A DNA stretch of 64,000 nt. It comes from Peptostreptococcus equinus (GTDB lineage Bacteria > Bacillota > Clostridia > Peptostreptococcales > Peptostreptococcaceae). Position numbers and translations under genes: made by a program. Below are positions 58,951 to 64,000 of the stretch, piece by piece. Every line of letters starts with the position of its first letter. The first letter of the stretch is position 1. The stretch spans positions 1,736,001 to 1,800,000 of the forward strand of contig NZ_CP114052.1 in assembly GCF_027125355.1 (NCBI RefSeq), read 5' to 3'. The notes beneath the pieces are model-generated. The model was given only the letters and a program-made list of their open reading frames with translations, ran no database searches and was not told the origin of the DNA.

Positions 58951-60246
58951 ATGAAATTACATGGAAATTCGATAATAAACGAATCTTCGCACTTAGAAAT
59001 AGGTGGAATGGACTGTGTAGATTTAACTACTGTATATTCTACTCCCATTTTCGTTTATGATGAAAATTTAATACGCCAACAGTGTAGAAGATTTCATAAA
59101 GTCTTGTCAGAATCCGGTTTGGATTATCATATATCATATGCTAGTAAGGCTTTTTTATGCAAAGAAATTGTAAGGATTATGCAAGAAGAAAACATGGGAC
59201 TAGATGTTGTATCCCAAGGTGAAATGTTTAATGCTCTATCAGTAGAATTTGATTCTAAATCAATACATTTTCACGGCAACAATAAAACTCCAAGCGAAAT
59301 TGATTATGCAATAAAAAATAATATAGGCTGTTTTGTAATAGATAGCATCGATGAAATTTACAAAGTGGAAAAAGCATGTGCTCGTGCTGAGAAAAGTGTA
59401 AATTGTCTTTTAAGGTTAACACCTGGCGTAGAAGCACATACACATGAATTCATCACTACTGGCAATGAAGATTCAAAATTTGGAATGAATATAGATAATG
59501 GAGAAGCTTTAAAGGCTTTTAAAATATTAATAGAATCTGAATATCTTAATTTAAAAGGTTTTCATTTTCATATTGGTTCACAAATTTTTGGTACTGATGG
59601 CACAAAAGCTGCTATTAATAAAGTATTCGATTGGATGAGTTCAATAGAAACAAACTACCCATTTAAAACTGAAGTTCTAAATATTGGTGGCGGATTTGGT
59701 ATTAGATATACTGCCGAAGACATTTCTTATCCTATAGAGGATGCCCTAAATGATATAATTTTGCACTTAAAAGAATCTTCAGTATTTTATAGCATAGATA
59801 TGCCACAGCTTTGGTTAGAACCAGGTAGATCAATTGTAGGCGAAGCAGGTACTACACTTTATACAATTGGCACTATAAAAGAAATACCAGGTATAAGAAC
59901 ATATGTATCAGTTGATGGAGGAATGACAGATAATATCAGAACATCTCTATATGGTGCAAAATATGAAGTAGCCATAGCTAATAAAATGAATGACAAGGCT
60001 ACTGAATTGGTTACTATTGCAGGTAAATGTTGTGAATCTGGTGACATTTTAGCAAGAGATGTAAAGATTCCTAAAGCAGAAGTAGGTGATATTTTAGCAA
60101 TGTCTTGTACAGGCGCTTATCACTACTCTATGGCATCAAATTACAACCATATGCCAAAACCATCAGTCATATTCGTAAAAGATGGTCAGTCTAAAGTTGC
60201 TATTAAAAGGGAATCTTATGAAGATATGATAAAAAACCAAGTATAA
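58951..60246 (+). CDS. lysA: Diaminopimelate decarboxylase
   Basis: A 431-residue LysA. PLP lysine in 'ISYASKAFLCKEI', 'GLDVVSQGEM', 'GFHFHIGSQIFG', 'LNIGGGFGIRY', 'LEPGRSIVGEAGTTLY' and the C-terminal 'KCCESGDILARD' with the cysteine from the partner subunit are present. It converts meso-diaminopimelate to lysine, the last step of the cluster. The 124 bases before it lack a clear terminator. It follows an AGGAAAGGG site. Confidence 0.96.
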   Translation: MKLHGNSIINESSHLEIGGMDCVDLTTVYSTPIFVYDENLIRQQCRRFHKVLSESGLDYHISYASKAFLCKEIVRIMQEENMGLDVVSQGEMFNALSVEFDSKSIHFHGNNKTPSEIDYAIKNNIGCFVIDSIDEIYKVEKACARAEKSVNCLLRLTPGVEAHTHEFITTGNEDSKFGMNIDNGEALKAFKILIESEYLNLKGFHFHIGSQIFGTDGTKAAINKVFDWMSSIETNYPFKTEVLNIGGGFGIRYTAEDISYPIEDALNDIILHLKESSVFYSIDMPQLWLEPGRSIVGEAGTTLYTIGTIKEIPGIRTYVSVDGGMTDNIRTSLYGAKYEVAIANKMNDKATELVTIAGKCCESGDILARDVKIPKAEVGDILAMSCTGAYHYSMASNYNHMPKPSVIFVKDGQSKVAIKRESYEDMIKNQV

Positions 60247-60287
60247 GATGATATACTCATAACATAAAAATATATAATTTGTATAAT

Positions 60288-60338
60288 AAAAAGTAAGTTC
60301 TAAAAACACATTACAAAGTTTTCTGAACTTACTTTTTT
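60288..60338. terminator. Bidirectional terminator between lysA and the LOG-family gene
   Basis: AAAAAGTAAGTTC and GAACTTACTTTTTT arms with T-runs on both strands, between convergent genes. Confidence 0.85.
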
Positions 60339-60371
60339 ATTATATAAATCTTATATTAATTATCACAAAAA

Positions 60372-60932
60372 TTATTTTAAGGTATATAACACATTTTTTA
60401 ATTCTTCAATAGAATCCACAAAAACCAAGGATTCCTTGTAGTCATAATGTGATTGGACTTTTAAAGACTCATATATTTGTCTAAAATTATCACTAATCCC
60501 ACCAAAACCCTTTAATATTATTATTTTTTTGCCAGTTATTATAGCTGTCACCAATTCAAATAAAGTTCCCCAATTACCTTCCAAACTGAGTACAATATTT
60601 GCTTCCTCAATCAATGGTAGCGATCTTAATAAAAATCTACTATTATGAGATTTGTCATTCTTGTCTAGATAAATAAAGCTACTACATCCATCTATTGGAT
60701 GTTTATATTCATTAGTGTGCTCTTCATAATTTGCAGCTGGAGAATATCCTATTACCCTGCCTCCACTCTCAACACATGCTTTTCCTAATAAATATGGAAA
60801 TCCGTCACAAGCTCCTGTTGAAAGTTCAATTTTATTTTCTGCAAGCCACTGCCCTATATTTTCTATATCTTGCCTTTGATCTTCTGTGAACTGATTACCC
60901 AATGAAGATCCTCCTATTACAGCACATCTCAT
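60372..60932 (-). CDS. LOG/TIGR00725-like Rossmann protein
   Basis: A 186-residue SLOG-superfamily protein. 'VIGGSSLGNQ' at the N-terminus, 'LSTGACDGFPYLLGKACVESGG', quoted in part, and 'LSLEGNWGTLFELVTAII' correspond to the Rossmann start and the PGG-x-GT-x-x-E site of the family, here with the second motif degenerate (EGNWGTLFE). Relatives release cytokinin-like nucleobases, or sense nucleotides in defence systems. No defence partners are visible nearby. Function unassigned. Confidence 0.75.
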   Translation of the reverse strand: MRCAVIGGSSLGNQFTEDQRQDIENIGQWLAENKIELSTGACDGFPYLLGKACVESGGRVIGYSPAANYEEHTNEYKHPIDGCSSFIYLDKNDKSHNSRFLLRSLPLIEEANIVLSLEGNWGTLFELVTAIITGKKIIILKGFGGISDNFRQIYESLKVQSHYDYKESLVFVDSIEELKNVLYTLK

Positions 60933-60966
60933 AATACCACTCCTTTATTCAATGACCTTTTACTAT

Positions 60967-61647
60967 CTATTTTTTTCTGAGTGTTCTCAAATAATTCTTT
61001 ATATGGTCTGGCACTCTTCTACTCTCTATGGCTTTTTGAATGGATTTATTATGCACAAATTTATCTAATTTTCCATCTTCAATTAGCTTAATTGCCATAT
61101 CATATTGCTTTATAATTGCATAACTGTAATACCAAGCAATAGCCATATTTATATAATAATGATCTGACTTTATTTTTGCAAGTTCATACAGCATATCTTC
61201 TCTAAAATTATCATCTAGATAATTATTCATAAGAGTAACTATTGCAAATCTGACAGTATAGGGATGATTACTTTTTATCCACTCCATTATTTTATCTAAT
61301 ACTTGAACAGGATATTTTTTGAAAAGCTTTGGAGAAAATGAGTCACAAGTTGACCAATTATCTATATATGGTAATATTTTTTCAACTTCAATAATTAGTT
61401 TATCAAAGTCTTTAATTGATGCAACTATCTGGCAATGTAAGAAATATTCCTCAAAATATTGGTGTGGCAATTCATTTATAAATTCTTCTGATTGACTACT
61501 TTTTATAAATTCATTGGCAAATTTCCTAAGTACAGGTACTCTCACTCCTATAATTTTTTCCTTATCTATATTCGGAATCAATTTTGCAGCAAAATCCCTA
61601 TAACTTAAATCTTGCAATTTAAAAAGTTCTTCTTTTACAGCAATCAT
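60967..61647 (-). CDS. AlkD-like DNA alkylation repair protein
   Basis: A 226-residue all-helical HEAT-like repeat protein. 'IGVRVPVLRKFANEF', 'HQYFEEYFLHCQIVA', 'IDNWSTCDSFSPKLF' and 'RRVPDHIKNYLRTLR' are DNA-alkylation-repair family blocks. The W and D in NWSTCD match the catalytic tryptophan and aspartate of AlkD. It probably excises 3- or 7-alkylated purines. Ends three bases before the next gene's stop side, likely in the same transcript as the DODA-like gene. Confidence 0.88.
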   Translation of the reverse strand: MIAVKEELFKLQDLSYRDFAAKLIPNIDKEKIIGVRVPVLRKFANEFIKSSQSEEFINELPHQYFEEYFLHCQIVASIKDFDKLIIEVEKILPYIDNWSTCDSFSPKLFKKYPVQVLDKIMEWIKSNHPYTVRFAIVTLMNNYLDDNFREDMLYELAKIKSDHYYINMAIAWYYSYAIIKQYDMAIKLIEDGKLDKFVHNKSIQKAIESRRVPDHIKNYLRTLRKK

Positions 61648-61650
61648 ATA

Positions 61651-62439
61651 TTATACCTCTATACCAAAAGCGTATGAAGTCATAGATATTGATCCTAGTG
61701 AAATTTCTTCGTTAAAAACTCTTGGTTTCTGTCCCACACTTGCACCAAGAACATATATTAATGGCAAGTAGTGATCCGGTGTCGGTACAGCATACATAGA
61801 ACTTGGGTTTTCTTTGTAATTAATCACATTCTCATATTTATTATTTATTATACTATCTTTTATATATTTATCAAATTCCTCTGATTCCTTAGTCCCTTTC
61901 CCATTATTCCATTGAACTTGCCTAAGGTTATGTACTATATTTCCACTTCCTACAATTAGATAACCTTCTCTACGTAATTTACTAATTTCTTGGCCAAATT
62001 TATACATTTCCTCTGTGCTAATATTATCATCAACACTCAATTCCACGATTGGTATATCTGCCTTAGGGAACATATGAACCATTACAGTCCAAATTCCATG
62101 ATCTATACCCCACTCATTATTAATATTCAAATTCAACTTCTCATTATCTGCCAATCTTTTTGCCAATTCAGGTAAGCCTTCTACAGGATATTTAACTTGA
62201 TATAATTCATCAGGAAATCCATACATATCATATATCTGCTTGGGATTTTTTTCAGAATTCACATATGAACCCTTTGTAAACCAATGAGCAGATATTGCTA
62301 TAATTGCCTTTGGTTTTCCAAACTGGCTTACTATTTTATCACCTAATTCCTTAAATTTTCTTGTTACATTGCTATCTTCCAAAGCCATCATAGGACTACC
62401 ATGACCTAAAAAAATTGTTGGCATCATATCATTTTTCAT
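61651..62439 (-). CDS. DODA-type extradiol dioxygenase-like protein
   Basis: A 262-residue protein of the class III extradiol ring-cleaving dioxygenase fold (YgiD). 'IFLGHGSPMMALEDS' has the first metal histidine, 'AIIAISAHWFT' another, with 'GIDHGIWTVMVHMFP' and 'TPDHYLPLIYVLGAS'. Called 4,5-DOPA dioxygenase in annotation, but in strict anaerobes an oxygen-using role is doubtful. The true substrate is unknown. Confidence 0.82.
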   Translation of the reverse strand: MKNDMMPTIFLGHGSPMMALEDSNVTRKFKELGDKIVSQFGKPKAIIAISAHWFTKGSYVNSEKNPKQIYDMYGFPDELYQVKYPVEGLPELAKRLADNEKLNLNINNEWGIDHGIWTVMVHMFPKADIPIVELSVDDNISTEEMYKFGQEISKLRREGYLIVGSGNIVHNLRQVQWNNGKGTKESEEFDKYIKDSIINNKYENVINYKENPSSMYAVPTPDHYLPLIYVLGASVGQKPRVFNEEISLGSISMTSYAFGIEV

Positions 62440-62539
62440 AAAAGCCTCACTTTCATTTTATAAGATATTTTATAAAATAAAAGATAAGTCAATCGCCTTA
62501 TCCTTTATTTTAATTTCAATAGTGATTTAAATTTTATTT

Positions 62540-63271
62540 CTACAATAGCCCCATCTCTACCAAGTCTTTTACGAATGGTGTTGCTGGCCTTTCTTTTATA
62601 TCTTCTGGAGTACCAAATTGTTGAGCTATTCCGTTATCCATAACCAAGACCTTAGTACCAAGTTTTAAGGCTTCCAAAATATCATGAGTTATCAAAACTA
62701 TGGTGATACCAGTTTGTTTATGTATTTTTTTCATTTCTCTTTGTAACTGGTACCTAGTAATTGCATCTACTGCTCCAAATGGCTCATCCATAAGTAATAT
62801 ATCAGGTGAAGATGCATAAGATCTAGCTATCCCTACTCTCTGTACCTGACCTCCCGATAATTCAGAAGGGTACCTTTTTCTAATATCTAATGGCAAATCT
62901 ACCATCTCTAAATTTTTATTGACAATATCATTAATTTCTTCTTTTGACATTTTCAGGAGTTTTGGAACATATGAAATATTTTCTTCTACAGTCATATGAG
63001 GAAATAATACATTACCTTGAATTGCATATCCTATTTTCTTTCTTAGCTCTATGACATCAGTATCTTTAATATCTTGTCCATGAACCAAAACCCTTCCTTC
63101 ATCTGGGGTTACTAGCCCATTTATCATTTTCATTAAAGTAGTTTTTCCACTACCTGAACCACCAATTATTGTCAAGAATTCTCCTTTTCTAATTGATAAG
63201 TTAATATTATCTACAGCTTTTTTATCTTTATATATTTTGCTTACATTTTCATATTTAATCACTTCTGGCAT
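62540..63271 (-). CDS. ABC transporter ATP-binding protein, osmoprotectant (OpuCA/ProV) type
   Basis: A 243-residue ATPase. Walker A 'IIGGSGSGKTTLMKMING', Q-loop 'GYAIQGNVLFPHMTVEENISYV' (core GYAIQGNVLFPHMT), signature 'LSGGQVQRVGIARSYAS', Walker B 'ILLMDEPFGAVDAITR' and the H-loop 'ITHDILEAL' are present. It lacks the CBS domains of longer OpuCA proteins. It starts directly after the substrate-binding gene stop. The substrate (glycine betaine, carnitine, choline or ergothioneine-like) is not decidable. Confidence 0.92.
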   Translation of the reverse strand: MPEVIKYENVSKIYKDKKAVDNINLSIRKGEFLTIIGGSGSGKTTLMKMINGLVTPDEGRVLVHGQDIKDTDVIELRKKIGYAIQGNVLFPHMTVEENISYVPKLLKMSKEEINDIVNKNLEMVDLPLDIRKRYPSELSGGQVQRVGIARSYASSPDILLMDEPFGAVDAITRYQLQREMKKIHKQTGITIVLITHDILEALKLGTKVLVMDNGIAQQFGTPEDIKERPATPFVKDLVEMGLL

Positions 63272-64000
63272 TTATTTTTTCACCTCCAATAAACCGGCTT
63301 CTTTTAGGAATTTTCTTGCCACATCACGAGGTTTTTTCTTATTAGTCTCTACATCATTATTCATTTGTGCCATCTTTTCCTCTGAAATTTTTCCTTCCAG
63401 CTTTTTCAACACTCTCTTTAATTCAGGGTGCTTTCTCAAAGTTTCATTTCTTATAAGGGTTCCTGCTTTATATGAGGGATAGAATTTTTTATCATCTTTT
63501 AGTACTACTATATTAGGATCTGTAAGCTGCCCGTCAGTTGTAAATACAGTCATTGCATCTATCTCTTTTTTCTTAATTGCCTCATATTTTAAACCATTAT
63601 CCATATCTTTTTCAGACTTAAACTTAAAATCATAGGCCTTACTAATAGCTTTAAATCCATCTTCTCTTTCAAAAAAGTCATATTCTGCACCAAATATAAA
63701 TTCTGAAGAATGTTTTGCAAGATCTGAATAAGTTTTTATTTTATATTTTTCAGCCAAATCTTTTCTAATAGCAATGGAATAAGAATTATTAAATCCATAC
63801 ATTCCTACCCAACTCATATCATATTTTTTATTATATTGACTTTGCAATTTATTGAACATTGATTCATCATAAGGATTTTCATTTTTCAATACTATCTGCC
63901 AAGCTGTTCCAGTATATTCTGTATACATATCAAAATCACCTTTTTCCATACCTGGATGAATATTTCCAGTTCCTCCACCTACACCTTGTGTAAGCTCAAC
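63272..64000 (-). CDS. Osmoprotectant-type ABC substrate-binding domain (N-terminus off the window)
   Basis: The frame is open to the window edge (243 codons); the ATG at 63949 is internal. 'GGGTGNIHPGMEKGDFDMYTEYTGTAW' (core NIHPGMEKGDFDMYTEYTG) is the OpuAC/ProX-type binding-domain signature. The C-terminus is a charged helix. It may be a separate lipoprotein or the C-terminal half of a permease fusion (OpuBB-BC or EgtU type); the missing sequence would decide. It is the gene ahead of the ATPase in one operon. Confidence 0.85.
   Translation of the reverse strand, partial: VELTQGVGGGTGNIHPGMEKGDFDMYTEYTGTAWQIVLKNENPYDESMFNKLQSQYNKKYDMSWVGMYGFNNSYSIAIRKDLAEKYKIKTYSDLAKHSSEFIFGAEYDFFEREDGFKAISKAYDFKFKSEKDMDNGLKYEAIKKKEIDAMTVFTTDGQLTDPNIVVLKDDKKFYPSYKAGTLIRNETLRKHPELKRVLKKLEGKISEEKMAQMNNDVETNKKKPRDVARKFLKEAGLLEVKK

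Noticed and set aside
60372-60932. LOG/SLOG protein as part of an anti-phage system
   Set aside because: No effector, cyclase or other defence gene is adjacent; neighbours are housekeeping-like enzymes.

Overview
The window is an AT-rich, low-GC Gram-positive genome fragment. Gene content points to an anaerobic amino-acid-fermenting Clostridia member, most likely Peptostreptococcaceae and plausibly Peptostreptococcus. The pointers are a Stickland-type 2-hydroxyacyl-CoA dehydratase operon, a branched-chain 2-oxoacid:ferredoxin oxidoreductase with butyrate kinase, L-box/S-box/FMN riboswitches, and loss of sporulation and hibernation-factor genes from places where they normally sit in relatives. 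The genus is an inference; no database was searched.

Layout. 1-2.2 kb: 5' part of a BspA-like leucine-rich-repeat surface protein. 2.3-7.7 kb: ptb, FMN-riboswitch-controlled ribU, tex, and prfB with its programmed frameshift. 7.9-19.4 kb: a reductive amino-acid fermentation island on the minus strand. It holds a sigma-54 activator, a YkvI-family permease, a CoA-transferase, two dehydratase subunits, an acyl-CoA dehydrogenase, EtfB, EtfA and a D-2-hydroxyacid dehydrogenase. I find -24/-12 sigma-54 promoters directly upstream of the permease and of the CoA-transferase. 19.6-25.9 kb: secA, a structured ncRNA (candidate raiA RNA), comFC, recD2. 26.2-27.4 kb: a second YkvI-family permease. 27.5-34.1 kb: SAM-riboswitch-controlled metK, a glycosyltransferase, mbl/mreB, murA, glmM. 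34.2-38.8 kb: the oxidative branch, with a four-subunit 2-oxoacid:ferredoxin oxidoreductase, a P-loop protein and butyrate kinase. 39.2-41.0 kb: cdaR and cdaA. 41.2-47.8 kb: an rRNA/tRNA operon in the unusual order 5S, nine tRNAs, 16S, 23S, seven tRNAs. 48.0-51.1 kb: transketolase and a membrane-anchored hydrolase. 51.2-60.3 kb, plus strand: a lysine-riboswitch-led lysC-asd-dapA-dapB-dapH-deacetylase-alr-lysA cluster. 60.4-64 kb: LOG-family, AlkD-like and DODA-like genes, then an osmoprotectant-type ABC transporter cut by the window edge.

How it fits together. The oxidative arm (2-oxoacid oxidoreductase to acyl-CoA, then Ptb and Buk to acid plus ATP) and the reductive arm (2-oxoacid to 2-hydroxyacid to enoyl-CoA to acyl-CoA, with Etf) are both present. 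Together they form a Stickland couple for leucine, valine or aromatic amino acids. The reductive arm and its permease appear to form a small sigma-54 regulon. The ATP-dependent activator (HadI/FldI type) that the dehydratase needs is not in the window.

Points for follow-up: the sigma-54 regulon, the missing activator, the ncRNA lacking its usual hpf gene, the rearranged rRNA operon, and a lysine riboswitch whose 3' part and terminator appear twice in tandem.
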